In this document: positions 10,478 to 21,663 of the stretch, in pieces
Layout: each line of letters starts with the position of its first letter
Numbering within the stretch: the stretch's first letter is position 1
NCBI GenBank assembly: GCA_023954375.1
Contig: JAMLIC010000077.1
Span: 1 to 36,797 of the forward strand
Length of the DNA stretch: 36,797 nucleotides
Direction of reading: 5' to 3'
Origin: Planctomycetota bacterium
Lineage (GTDB): Bacteria; Planctomycetota; J058
Made by a program: the position numbers and the translations under genes
The notes under the pieces: model-generated
Database searches by the model: none
What the model was told of the DNA's origin: nothing
What the model saw: only the letters and a program-made list of their open reading frames with translations

Positions 10478-10515
10478 GCGGGGGGCCGCCCGCCGCTCGC
10501 CGGACCGCCCCCCGC
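10478..10515 (-). terminator. Inverted repeat downstream of hppA
   Basis: GCGGGGGGC (10478-10486) and GCCCCCCGC (10507-10515) form a perfect 9-bp inverted repeat about 22 bases past the hppA stop. No T-run follows on the minus strand, so it is a candidate transcript end rather than a classical intrinsic terminator. Confidence 0.4.
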
Positions 10516-10537
10516 TCCAGGCAAGAGACCGACGCGA

Positions 10538-13114
<2,577 letters not shown>

Positions 13115-13217
13115 CGGGTTTCTGGGTCCTCTCGGGTCCTCGCCGGCGCGAGGAGCAACGCGTCATGGGGTGGGGCGCGGCGGCGAGGACTCGCCGCCCG
13201 CGCCCGCGGGGCTGCGA

Positions 13218-13246
13218 GTTATATTCAGCGGTGCGTCGGCTGTAAA
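13218..13246 (-). promoter_or_regulatory. Sigma-70-type promoter for hppA
   Basis: On the minus strand TTTACA (13241-13246) and TATAAC (13218-13223) are separated by exactly 17 bases. Transcription would begin near 13211, giving a leader of roughly 97 bases before the hppA ATG. The AT-rich patch stands out in otherwise very GC-rich DNA. Confidence 0.65.
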
Positions 13247-13352
13247 CCCCCATCAGGCCCGCGCCGCCCCGCCGGCCCGGGCCTGCCGGGTGACGCCGGG
13301 CCGAGCCGCTCGCGGGACGAAGCACTTGGACCGGGGGGCGTGGGAGCGAGCG

Positions 13353-14883
13353 GTGACGGGACTGCCTCCAGAGGCCCTCGCGGCCGGCGCATGCCTGGCC
13401 GCCGTGGGCATCGGGCTCGGTCTGGCGGCGGTGGGTCGTGCGCCGGCCGGGACCGCCCCCCGATGGAGCAGGTGGCCCTGGGCCCTGCTTTGCGCCGGGG
13501 TCCTCCTCGTCGCCGCGGCGGCGGTCGGGGCCTCCCTGGCCCTGGGCCTGGTGCTCGGCGCGTGCGCGGCCGCCGTCGCCGCCCTCGCGCCCGGCGCGGT
13601 CGCGCGGCCCGCGCCGGCGCCGGCGACCCCGCCCGACGCGCTCCTGCGCGGCGCGCGGCCCCCGCGACCGCGCCGCCGCTCGTGGCGGTCGGCCTGAGCG
13701 CCCTCGCCTGCCTCACGGCGCTCGTCGCGGCCCGCGGAGCGGCGCCGCCTGCCCTGGCCGCGGTCGCGGTCGGGGCCGCGGCCTGCGCGCTCGTCGCCCC
13801 GGGCGGCGCGGCGCTCGTCGCCGCCCACGCCGGCGCGGTGGCGGCGGCCGCCGCCGCCGGGGCCGGCCTGGCGCGGCGAGGCGCCTGGTGGCGCCCGACG
13901 CGGTCGACCCGGGCGGCCTCGCGGCGCGCGCGGCGCTCCTGCCGGTGGCGCTCGTCGCCGGCGGGGCGCTGGCCTCGGCCGTGGCGGTCGCCGCGGCCCC
14001 GCCCCTGAGCGCCGACGGCGACGACGACGGCCCGGCCCTGCTCGCGCGCGGCCTCCTCCGGCCCGTGGTCGTCGCGGCCGCGCTCCTCCTCCTCGGGGCC
14101 GAGGTGCTCGTGGGCGGGCTGGACCTGCACGTCGCCGGCGCCCCCGCCGGCGGGCGCGTCGCGATCGCGGCGGGGCTGCTCCTCGCCGTCGCGCTCACGG
14201 CCGGCGCCGGGTGGGCGCTCGAGCGGCCGCGGGGCCGCGGCGAGGGCCTCGTGCGCCTGGGCGCCCTCCTCCGGCCGGCGCCGACGGTCGCGGCGCTCGC
14301 GGGCGGGCCCTCGTCGTCGCCCACCAGGCGGCCGGGGCCTGGGGCCTCGGGCTGGCGGCCACCGCGCTCGTGGCGGTCGCGGCCTCGCCGCTCGGGGCGG
14401 CGCGGGCGCCGAGGCGATCGGCCTGGCCGACGCCGGCCGGCGCCTGCGCCGGCGGGTGGAGGTCACCGCCGCGGTCGCCGCGGCGGCCGCCCTGGCCTCA
14501 CCGCGGCCGGGCCGCTCGGCGACCTCGACGGCGGCGCGGTCGCCGGGGCGCCGCGGCCGGGTCCACGGCGGCCCTCGGGCTCCTCGCCGCGGCGCGCGTC
14601 GCCGGCCCGCGCTCGGCCCTGGCGGTCGCCGGCGCCCTCGCCCTGGGGCCGGCGTCGCCGCGGCCCGCTCGACGCCCCCGGCGCCCTGCTGGGCCTCGCG
14701 GCCGGCGCGCTCGCCGTGGTCGTGCCGGTGGCCGCGAGGGTGGGGCTCCGGGTGCTCGTCCCGGCGCTGCTCCTCGGCGCCGCGGCGCTCGCCACGCCGC
14801 CGCCGACCCCTCCGCCCGCCGCGCGCGGCGACGGCGCGCCGGGGCTGGTCGCCGCGCCGGCGCCCCGGGAGGCGACGCGATGA
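13353..14883 (+). pseudogene. Frameshifted multi-pass membrane protein, probably a decayed pyrophosphatase paralogue
   Basis: Starting at a GTG (13353) with GGGAG six bases upstream, hydrophobic coding sequence runs up to the tgt start but hops between frames at least five times (near 13675, 13890, 14295, 14405, 14530 and 14655). Joined together, the pieces make a chain of Ala/Leu/Val-rich helices. Several pieces follow the order and spacing of membrane pyrophosphatase: DALLRGAR before a TM helix, LLPVALVAGGALAS then GPALLARGLLRPVVVAA, a GLLLAVALTAGAGWALE helix, and WGLGLAATALVAV followed by AEAIGLADAG. None of the Asp/Lys catalytic motifs are left. The last frame ends in a TGA overlapping the tgt ATG (ATGA). 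It could instead be an unrelated membrane protein. It lies divergent from the intact hppA. Confidence 0.5.
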
Positions 14884-16004
14884 CGCGCCCCCTCCGCTTC
14901 ACGCTGGAGGGGACGAGCGGCGCCGCGCGCGCCGGGCGCCTCGAGCTCCCCCGGGCGACGGTGCTCACGCCCACCTTCATGGCCGTCGGCACCCGCGGGG
15001 CCGTGAAGGCCTGCACCACCGACCAGGTGGCGGCGACCGGCACGCGGATCCTCCTCGGCAACACCTTCCATCTGGCCCTGCGCCCCGGCCCCGACCTCGT
15101 GAAGGCCGCCGGCGGGCTGCCGGCGTTCAACCGCTGGCCGCACGCCATGCTCACCGACTCGGGCGGCTACCAGGTGTTCTCGCTGTCGGAGCTGCGCCGG
15201 ATCACGGAGCAGGGCGTCGTGTTCAAGTCGCCCTACGACGGCGCGACGATCGACCTCACGCCGGAGCGCTCGATCGAGGTCCAGAACGCACTGGGCGCGG
15301 ACATCATCATGGCGTTCGACGAGTGCGCGCCGTTCCCCTGCACGAAGGACGAGGCCGCGAGCGCGGTGGCGCGCACGACCCGCTGGGCGCGCCGCAGCCT
15401 CGACGCGCACGCGCGCCCGGGCGAGCAGGCGCTCTTCGGGATCGTGCAGGGCGGGGTGCACCTCGACCTGCGCCAAGAGAGCGCGGCGGCGCTGCTCGAG
15501 CTCGACCTCCCCGGCTACGCCGTGGGCGGGCTGTCGGTCGGCGAGGGGCCCGAGGCGATGGACGCCACGCTCGCGGGCACCTGCCCGCTCCTCCCCGCCG
15601 ACCGCCCCCGTTACCTGATGGGCGTGGGCAAGCCCGAGGACATCGTGCGCTCGGTCCTGCGCGGGATCGACATGTTCGACTGCGTGCTCCCCACCCGCAA
15701 CGCGCGCAACGCCGAGGTGTTCGTCTGGCCGCGCGGCGTCCTGCGGCTCAAGCACGCCGCCCACGCCGAGGACCACGGCCCGATCGACCCGACCTGCGAC
15801 TGCCTCGCCTGCGCCAACGGCGTCTCGCGCGCCTACCTGCGCCACCTGCACAAGGTGGGCGAGATCGCGGCCCTGACCTACGGCTCGATCCACAACCTGC
15901 GCTACTACCAGCGGCTCGTCGTGGCGCTCAGGGAGCAGGTGCTCGCCGGGACGGTCGACGCCTGGGCGCGGGAGTGGCTGGCGAGCGGCGCGCCCGCCGC
16001 CTGA
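14880..16004 (+). CDS. tgt: tRNA-guanine transglycosylase (queuine/preQ1)
   Basis: 374 residues from the ATG at 14880, with GGGAGG seven bases upstream. Tgt exchanges G34 for preQ1 in tRNAs with GUN anticodons, the committed insertion step of queuosine synthesis. Catalytic D93 is in LTDSGGYQVFSLS and the nucleophile D267 in MFDCVLPTRNARNAEVF. The substrate loop GIVQGGVHLDLR and the GGLSVGE segment are present. The zinc site is CDCLACANG plus the His of LRHLHKVGE. Length and motifs match active bacterial enzymes. It is translationally coupled to the relic upstream, which suggests the two were once an operon. Confidence 0.97.
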   Translation: MTRPLRFTLEGTSGAARAGRLELPRATVLTPTFMAVGTRGAVKACTTDQVAATGTRILLGNTFHLALRPGPDLVKAAGGLPAFNRWPHAMLTDSGGYQVFSLSELRRITEQGVVFKSPYDGATIDLTPERSIEVQNALGADIIMAFDECAPFPCTKDEAASAVARTTRWARRSLDAHARPGEQALFGIVQGGVHLDLRQESAAALLELDLPGYAVGGLSVGEGPEAMDATLAGTCPLLPADRPRYLMGVGKPEDIVRSVLRGIDMFDCVLPTRNARNAEVFVWPRGVLRLKHAAHAEDHGPIDPTCDCLACANGVSRAYLRHLHKVGEIAALTYGSIHNLRYYQRLVVALREQVLAGTVDAWAREWLASGAPAA

Positions 16005-16113
16005 GCGCCGTCGGGCCCGCGCCCTGGCGCCGTCGCACGGACCTGTTAAGGTGTCCGGCCGCCCGGGCTGAAACATCCGGGCCGCTCGCCGTCCTCCCTC
16101 AGGGAGCCTCGTC

Positions 16114-16950
16114 GTGGTCCGCTCGCTCAACGTCCTCCTGCTCGCCCTGCTCGGCCTCATCGCCGGCCGGGAGGCGCGCGTCCGCGCCCAGGAGCGGGAC
16201 GACACCGGGCTCACGGGCGCCGTCTCCGAGGAGGAGTTCAAGGCCCTCCACGAGGCCCCGCACGACCGCTCGCCGGCGCCGCGCGGGCAGATGGTCGAGG
16301 TGGGCGGCGACCGCGCCTACCTGAGCCTGCCCGCGAGCGGGGGCGAGGGGCTGCCCGGGCTCGTCGTCATCCACGAGTGGTGGGGGCTCAACGACAACGT
16401 CAAGCACTGGGCCGACCGCCTGGCGGCCGAGGGCTACCCGGCGCTCGCCGTCGACCTCTACGGCGGCGAGGTGGCCACGACGTCCGACCGCGCGATGGCG
16501 CTCATGCGCGCGGTCGAGGCGGACCGGGCGCTCGCGCGCCTGCGCGCCGCGGCCGGGTTCCTGCGCGAGGACGCCCGCGTCCGCGCCCCGAAGGTGGGCG
16601 CGATCGGCTGGTGCTTCGGCGGCGCGCAGGCGCTGCAGCTGGCCCTCCACGACCCCGACCTCTCGGCCGCGGTGATCTACTACGGCCGCCTGGTGACCGA
16701 CCCGGCGCGGCTGCGCTCGATCAAGGCGGCCGTGCTGGGCGTCTTCGGCGCGCGCGACCCCTCGATCCCGCTCGAGACCGTGAAGGCGTTCGAGCAGGCG
16801 CTCGGGCAGGCGGGCGTGACCCACGAGGTGCACGTCTTCGACGCCGAGCACGCCTTCGCCAACCCGTCGAACCCCCGCTACCAGTCCGAGGCGGCGGCCG
16901 ACGCGTGGGCCCGGACGCGCACCTTCCTCGCCCGGCACCTCCGCCCCTAG
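16114..16950 (+). CDS. Dienelactone hydrolase-family protein, exported
   Basis: 278 residues from a GTG at 16114, with GGGAG seven bases upstream. The N-terminus (LNVLLLALLGLIAG followed by basic residues and RAQE) looks like a signal peptide, so the enzyme probably acts outside the cytoplasm. The alpha/beta-hydrolase domain shows VVIHEWWGLNDNV (oxyanion strand and loop), the nucleophile elbow GWCFGG with C167, D215 in FGARDPSIP and H246 in DAEHAFAN: the Cys-Asp-His triad of dienelactone hydrolases. The natural substrate cannot be read from sequence, since this family spans lactones and esters. No aromatic-degradation genes flank it. Confidence 0.88.
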   Translation: MVRSLNVLLLALLGLIAGREARVRAQERDDTGLTGAVSEEEFKALHEAPHDRSPAPRGQMVEVGGDRAYLSLPASGGEGLPGLVVIHEWWGLNDNVKHWADRLAAEGYPALAVDLYGGEVATTSDRAMALMRAVEADRALARLRAAAGFLREDARVRAPKVGAIGWCFGGAQALQLALHDPDLSAAVIYYGRLVTDPARLRSIKAAVLGVFGARDPSIPLETVKAFEQALGQAGVTHEVHVFDAEHAFANPSNPRYQSEAAADAWARTRTFLARHLRP

Positions 16951-16968
16951 CCGTTGCGTCCCGCGTCG

Positions 16969-16996
16969 TTGCGACGAACGACGCCGCTGGTACAAT
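16969..16996 (+). promoter_or_regulatory. Sigma-70-type promoter for yajC-secDF
   Basis: TTGCGA (16969-16974) and TACAAT (16991-16996) are 16 bases apart, 79 bases before the yajC start. Both hexamers are good matches to the consensus and lie just after the preceding gene. Confidence 0.65.
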
Positions 16997-17074
16997 CCGC
17001 CCCCTTTGCGACCGCCCGGCGCGCGCACGCGCGCGCACTCGACGACGCCCGGGGGGGCCTCCGGAGACCTGCAC

Positions 17075-17437
17075 TTGAACGCGCTCACGCACATCCCGCT
17101 GCTCGCCCAGGGCCAGGCGCCGCCGCCCGACCCGCTCGGGGGCCTCGTGTTCCCGCTGCTCCTGGGCATCGCGTTCGTCTACTTCTTCATCATCCGCCCC
17201 CAGAAGCGCGAGGCCGACGAGAAGCAGAAGCTCCTCGCGTCCATCAAGAAGAACGACCGCGTGCTCACCACGGGCGGCATGTACGGCACGATCGTGAACA
17301 TCAAGGAGGACGAGGTCACGCTGCGCGTCGACGACCAGGCGAAGGTGAAGGTCCGCTTCGCCAAGTCGGCCATCGCGCGCGTCCTCGGCACCGAGGCCGA
17401 GGAGAAGCCGGCCTCCGACAACGACAAGAAGAGCTGA
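17075..17437 (+). CDS. yajC: Preprotein translocase accessory subunit YajC
   Basis: 120 residues from a TTG at 17075 with GGAGA seven bases upstream; an upstream in-frame extension lacks a ribosome-binding site. YajC is a small single-span membrane partner of SecDF-SecYEG. The transmembrane helix GGLVFPLLLGIAFVYFFIIR lies at about residues 19-38 and ends in the family-typical IIRPQKRE. A cytoplasmic domain follows with KKNDRVLTTGGMYGTIVNI and ITLRVDD-like strands. The tail is acidic/lysine-rich. Only six bases separate it from secDF, so the two are one operon under the promoter at 16969. Confidence 0.95.
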   Translation: MNALTHIPLLAQGQAPPPDPLGGLVFPLLLGIAFVYFFIIRPQKREADEKQKLLASIKKNDRVLTTGGMYGTIVNIKEDEVTLRVDDQAKVKVRFAKSAIARVLGTEAEEKPASDNDKKS

Positions 17438-17443
17438 TCCGCC

Positions 17444-20400
17444 ATGTACGAGAACTACGGCTGGAAGTACGTCCTCACCGCCTTCATCACGGTGCTGTGG
17501 GGCCTCGGCTTCTACTTCAACGAGATCCCGCTCGGCCTCGACCTCAAGGGCGGGTCGGAGATCATCTACACCCTCGACTTCCAGGGCCGCGCGCCCTCGG
17601 TCGAGCAGACCGAGGACGCCGTGCGCGTCCTGCGCGAGCGCGTCGACATCCTGGGCATCAAGGAGCTGTCGATCCGCCGCCAGGGCAACTACGACGTCGT
17701 GGTGCAGGTGCCCGACGCCTCGCCGACCGAGGTCGAGCGCATCAAGAGCCAGATCGAGAAGGCGGGCCGCCTGCAGTTCAAGCTGCTCGCGTCCGGGCTC
17801 TCCGACACGGAGCAGCGGGCGGAGATCGCCCGCATCGAGGACCAGAAGCGCGACGGCACCTGGCACGAGAACGACCGCTACGACGTCGCCTACACGCACG
17901 AGCAGGCCCGCATGGGCCAGGCCGGGCAGCCGCGGCTGCTCGAGAACGCCACGCCGTCCGGGCGGGCCCTCTACGTCGACGGCGACCTGCTGGCCAATGC
18001 CTACCGCACGCTCGACGAGCGCGGCAAGCCGGCGGTCGGCTTCGAGTGGGACTCCGAGGGCGCGCGCAAGTTCCGCGAGCTGACCTCGGCGCACGTCCAC
18101 CGCAACCTCGCGATCATCCTCGACGGTCAGCTCCGCTCGGCCCCGACGATCCAGTCGGAGATCGGCAAGAAGGGCATCATCCAGGGCGGCGAGCAGGGCT
18201 GGGACGAGAAGGAGCTGACGAACCTGATCGTCACGCTCAAGGCGGGCGCCCTGCCGGCCAAGCCGGTGTTCGCCTACCGCAAGGACGTCGGCGCGCAGCT
18301 CGGCCAGGCCGCCGTGTCGCTGGGGGCGACCGCGACCCTCGCCTCGCTCGCCGCGATCATGCTCTTCATGCTCTGGTACTACGGCGTGCGCGCCGGCATG
18401 GTGGCGAACATCGCCATGGTGCTGAACATCTACCTGCTGCTCGGCACGCTGGCGATGTTCGGGGCCACGCTCACGCTGCCGGGCATCGCGGGCATCGTGC
18501 TCACGGCCGCCATGGCGGTCGACGCGAACATCCTCATCTACGAGCGCATCCGCGAGGAGGCGGCCAGAGGGGCCGCGCTGAAGCAGGCCATCCAGTCCGG
18601 CTACGAGCGCGCCTTCTGGACGATCTTCGACGCCAACCTGACGACGGTCCTCACGGCGCTGGTCCTCATGTGGGCCGGCACGGGCCCGATCAAGGGCTTC
18701 GGCCTCACGCTGACGATCGGCATCGTCGTGTCGATGTTCACGGCGCTGTTCGTCACACAGGCGCTCTACGGGCTCTTCGTCGCGAAGGGCTTCATCCACC
18801 AGATCAACTTCCGGCTGCTCTTCCAGCGGCTCAACTTCGACTACTGGGCGACGTTCCCCAAGGCGGCGGTGCTCTCGCTGTCGCTCATCTGCGTCGGCTG
18901 GGTGGTGTTCCTCGCCCGCGGCGACGCGAAGTACGGCATCGACTTCACCGGCGGCACGGCGCTGACCATGGTGCTCGAGCAGCCCATGGAGAAGCGCGAG
19001 GTCGAGCGGCTGATCGCCGAGCACTTCGCGAAGATGGGCAAGCAGGTGCAGGTCGAGGTGCAGCGGGTCGGCCCGCGCGACCGCGGCGGCCTCGAGCGCT
19101 CGCGCGAGTGGCTGCTGCGCACGCGGCTCATCGGCGGCGCGGCGCCGGCGACGGCGAAGGTCTCGAGCCTGCCGAACCCCCTCGACGCCCTCCTGCCAGC
19201 GGCCTACGGGCAGGACGCCCCGCCGGCCGACGCCCCGCCGGCCGACGCCCCGCCGGCCGACGCCCCGCCGGCCGACGCCCCGCCGGCCGACGACGCGCCT
19301 CGCCTGGAGGCCGCGCCGGGCGACGCGCCGCCCCCGCCGGCCGCGCCGGGCGCTGATCCGGGCGCTGATCCGGGCGCTGATCCGGGCGCCGATCCGGCGG
19401 AGGCCGCCCCCGGCGCGCCCGCGCCGGCCGCCGCGGACCTCGGCGCCGGCAACCAGGAGTTCTTCGCCGAGGAGATCCGCAAGCTCTTCGGCGAGCAGCT
19501 CGTCCACCCCTACCCGCAGATCGACGGTCAGGACGTGGTGACGACCGAGCCCGACGCCGAGGGGCGGGTCCGCGCCCGCTTCCGCGCCGAGCTCGTGGCG
19601 CTGACCGCATCGGGCTTCGAGACGGCGGCCGCCCCCGTGACCGCCGAGCGCGTCCGGACCGAGCTGCCGAAGGCGCTCCGCGCCATGGCCGAGGCCGAGC
19701 GCGGCTCGGGGCCCGAGGTCGAGCGGCGCAAGGCGCTCTTCCTGGCCCTCGCCGGGCCGGAGGGCGGGGAGCCGGGCTTCACGGTGACCGAGGTGCCGGG
19801 CCAGTGGACCGAGGCCGACGAGGAGGTCCGCCGCGACGCGCGCGACCTGGGCGTGCCGCTCAAGACCCCGCAGGGCGCCGACCGGCCGCTCGACGAGGTG
19901 CGGCGCGACGTCGGCGCGCGGCGCAACCTGCCCGTCATCTTCGAGCTCCAGACGCACGCCGTCGCCCCGCACGAGGCGGCGGCCGCGGTCCAGGTGCTCA
20001 AGAACGGGCTCGAGCGGGCGCGCGACCAGCAGGTGTTCTTCGCGCCGGCGGTGCCGATCCCCAACATCGACCAGATCGGCTCGGTCGTGGCGCGCAACCT
20101 CAAGTCGAAGGCGCTGGTCGCGACCTTCTTCTCGGTCCTGATGGTCTGCCTCTACGTCTGGCTGCGCTTCGACTTCTGGGCCGGCATCACGGCCATCGTC
20201 GCGCTCGCGCACGACGTCCTGGCGCTCCTGGGCTTCCTGGCGATCATGGACCTGATCCTGTCGGCCGCCGGGGTGAACTTCGACGTCAAGTTCAGCCTGA
20301 CGACGATCACCGCCTTCCTCACGCTGGTCGGCTACTCGATCAACGACACGATCGTCATCCTCGACCGCATCCGCGAGGAGATGCGCCTGGCGAAGTCCCG

Positions 20401-20695
20401 GACCTACACGCCGGAGATCGTCAACCTGGCCATCAACAAGACGCTGAGCCGCACGGTGCTCACCTCGGGCACGACGTTCCTGTGCATGTTCTTCCTGTTC
20501 GTGGCCAGCTTCTTCGGCCTGTCGGCGATCCAGGGCTTCGCGGTCGCGCTGCTGTTCGGAACGATCGTCGGCGCCTACTCGTCGGTGTTCGTGGCCGCGC
20601 CGCTGCTCCTCTGCTCCCCCCGCAAGGCGTACGTGGCGCTGGGCAGCGTGGCCGCGTTCATGATCGTGACGGCGATCGCCTCGTACGCGCTGTAG
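17444..20695 (+). CDS. secDF: SecD-SecF fusion protein with a large extra periplasmic insert
   Basis: 1083 residues. SecDF uses the proton gradient to pull secreted proteins across the membrane. The SecD half has TM1 (about 9-29), GLDLKGGSEI, the P1 domain, then TM helices from about 290 with AVDANILIYERIREE. The SecF half starts near 450 with KYGIDFTGGTALTM (about 498), and resumes its TM bundle from about 886 with GYSINDTIVILDRIREE. Between the SecF P4 region and TM2 lies roughly 300 extra residues, beginning with Asp-Ala-Pro-Pro-Ala and Ala-Asp-Pro-Gly repeats and continuing with an alpha/beta segment not seen in ordinary SecF. The TAG stop is also the first codon of a dispersed repeat. 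The ribosome-binding site before the ATG is weak. Confidence 0.95.
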   Translation: MYENYGWKYVLTAFITVLWGLGFYFNEIPLGLDLKGGSEIIYTLDFQGRAPSVEQTEDAVRVLRERVDILGIKELSIRRQGNYDVVVQVPDASPTEVERIKSQIEKAGRLQFKLLASGLSDTEQRAEIARIEDQKRDGTWHENDRYDVAYTHEQARMGQAGQPRLLENATPSGRALYVDGDLLANAYRTLDERGKPAVGFEWDSEGARKFRELTSAHVHRNLAIILDGQLRSAPTIQSEIGKKGIIQGGEQGWDEKELTNLIVTLKAGALPAKPVFAYRKDVGAQLGQAAVSLGATATLASLAAIMLFMLWYYGVRAGMVANIAMVLNIYLLLGTLAMFGATLTLPGIAGIVLTAAMAVDANILIYERIREEAARGAALKQAIQSGYERAFWTIFDANLTTVLTALVLMWAGTGPIKGFGLTLTIGIVVSMFTALFVTQALYGLFVAKGFIHQINFRLLFQRLNFDYWATFPKAAVLSLSLICVGWVVFLARGDAKYGIDFTGGTALTMVLEQPMEKREVERLIAEHFAKMGKQVQVEVQRVGPRDRGGLERSREWLLRTRLIGGAAPATAKVSSLPNPLDALLPAAYGQDAPPADAPPADAPPADAPPADAPPADDAPRLEAAPGDAPPPPAAPGADPGADPGADPGADPAEAAPGAPAPAAADLGAGNQEFFAEEIRKLFGEQLVHPYPQIDGQDVVTTEPDAEGRVRARFRAELVALTASGFETAAAPVTAERVRTELPKALRAMAEAERGSGPEVERRKALFLALAGPEGGEPGFTVTEVPGQWTEADEEVRRDARDLGVPLKTPQGADRPLDEVRRDVGARRNLPVIFELQTHAVAPHEAAAAVQVLKNGLERARDQQVFFAPAVPIPNIDQIGSVVARNLKSKALVATFFSVLMVCLYVWLRFDFWAGITAIVALAHDVLALLGFLAIMDLILSAAGVNFDVKFSLTTITAFLTLVGYSINDTIVILDRIREEMRLAKSRTYTPEIVNLAINKTLSRTVLTSGTTFLCMFFLFVASFFGLSAIQGFAVALLFGTIVGAYSSVFVAAPLLLCSPRKAYVALGSVAAFMIVTAIASYAL
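19214..19288 (+). repeat. 15-bp tandem repeat inside secDF (5 copies)
   Basis: Five perfect head-to-tail copies of GACGCCCCGCCGGCC, encoding Asp-Ala-Pro-Pro-Ala each time. Unit length is a multiple of three, so copy changes keep the frame. Likely a flexible linker in the translocated loop. Confidence 0.95.
19349..19396 (+). repeat. 12-bp tandem repeat inside secDF (4 copies)
   Basis: Four copies of GGCGCTGATCCG, the last with one change (GCC for GCT), encoding Gly-Ala-Asp-Pro. It lies 60 bases after the 15-bp repeat in the same linker. Confidence 0.95.
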
Positions 20696-20941
20696 TGTGA
20701 TCGCGGCTGCGCCGAACGCTGGCGGGCGCTGCGGTGCGTCGGGGGGGGGGGGGGGGGGGGCGCCCCCCCCCCCCCCCGCGCTCAGGCTCCCTCGGCGGCC
20801 AGGAGGCCGCCATCGGTCGCCTTCGCGCCGCATCGCCTCGCCCTCGTTCGGCTCGCCTGAGGCTCCTGCTGCGAAGGCGCGGGGAGGTGTGCTCGGAGGC
20901 GGCTCGGCCGTCTGCGAAGACGGGTCCGAGGACAGGCCCGC
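20693..20941 (+). repeat. Dispersed intergenic repeat, copy R1
   Basis: Begins exactly with the secDF stop: TAGTGTGATCGCGGCTGCG, shared base for base with 28115. After a module ending near GGCGGGCGCTGC come a G/C homopolymer pair and a core of about 160 bases. Core pairing: CTCAGGC (20781-20787) with GCCTGAG (20855-20861); hairpin GGCGGCC-AGGA-GGCCGCC (20794-20811); CGCCTTCGC (20818-20826) with GCGAAGGCG (20871-20879). The first and third stems interleave, so they are alternatives or a pseudoknot. The conserved GAGGTGTGCTCGG segment follows. Related copies lie at 20942, 28115 and, reversed, 36571. It is unclear whether this is a MITE-like element, a REP-like repeat or a structured RNA. Confidence 0.8.
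20741..20777 (+). repeat. G20-CG-C15 homopolymer pair
   Basis: A run of 20 G (20741-20760), then CG, then 15 C (20763-20777), able to fold into a long perfect GC stem. The other repeat copies have shorter C-runs in the same place. Exact length may be unreliable in an assembly. Confidence 0.8.
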
Positions 20942-21200
20942 GTGTGATCGCGGCTGGTGCGCCAGGCGAAGCCTGGAGGGGGAGGACGCCATGACCGGGT
21001 AGGGTCACGCTGAAACCCCCTGTCGGAACCCAGTGGGCAGACCCCGAAGCTAGAAGGCCCGGGCGACCACCCGGCAAAGATGGCGACCGCCGGAACCGAG
21101 TCTTGCGCAGCTACCGGCGACGGGACGCTGCGAGGCGTAGACAGGGAGTGCGTAGGCCGCGTATTGAGCCCCGAAAGATCCAACCCGAGGCCGACGCTTT

Positions 21201-21206
21201 CAGCTG
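21201..21206 (+). other. Candidate EBS1 of the group II intron
   Basis: CAGCTG pairs antiparallel with the six bases upstream of the 5' splice site (CGGCTG). Its distance from the intron start (~245 bases) suits the domain I EBS1 loop. No secondary-structure model was computed. Confidence 0.4.
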
Positions 21207-21663
21207 AGCGGAAGGCAGCACCCACGTGACGGATGCCAGGCACGTGGGCTCGGCGGGGTCGTAGACCGCGGCATGTGCACGAGGGTTCCCCAGGAACCTG
21301 GGAGGCTCTGCTCGTCTCCTGCCTCACGGACCGGTGGGGACCGGTCTATCAACACAGGCCGCGGGGGTCACCGGCCCGTCACCGCGGGAGCAGAACACGG
21401 GGCGGCAGGGCAGGTGCCCCCGAGCGAAGGCGACCGAGCGAGGGGAAGGAGAGCAGAGTCAGAGCGCCCCATAGTAGCGAGGAGCGGGGTAACCCTCCCC
21501 GAGGGAGCCCGCGGAGCCCGAAAGAAGGGGCGCGCCAGGGAAGAAGCCGGCCGGCCTGGCCGGCCTCACGCACCGTCGGAAGGAAAGAAGGCAGGATGCG
21601 GGGCCCCGCAGCCGTCTCCACGAGCTTCGACGGATCGCGGAACTGGCGAGAGACGCCCCGGAC

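Noticed and set aside
19214..19396. CRISPR array
   Set aside because: The repeats are contiguous 15- and 12-base units without spacers, are in frame, and encode a Pro/Ala/Asp linker.
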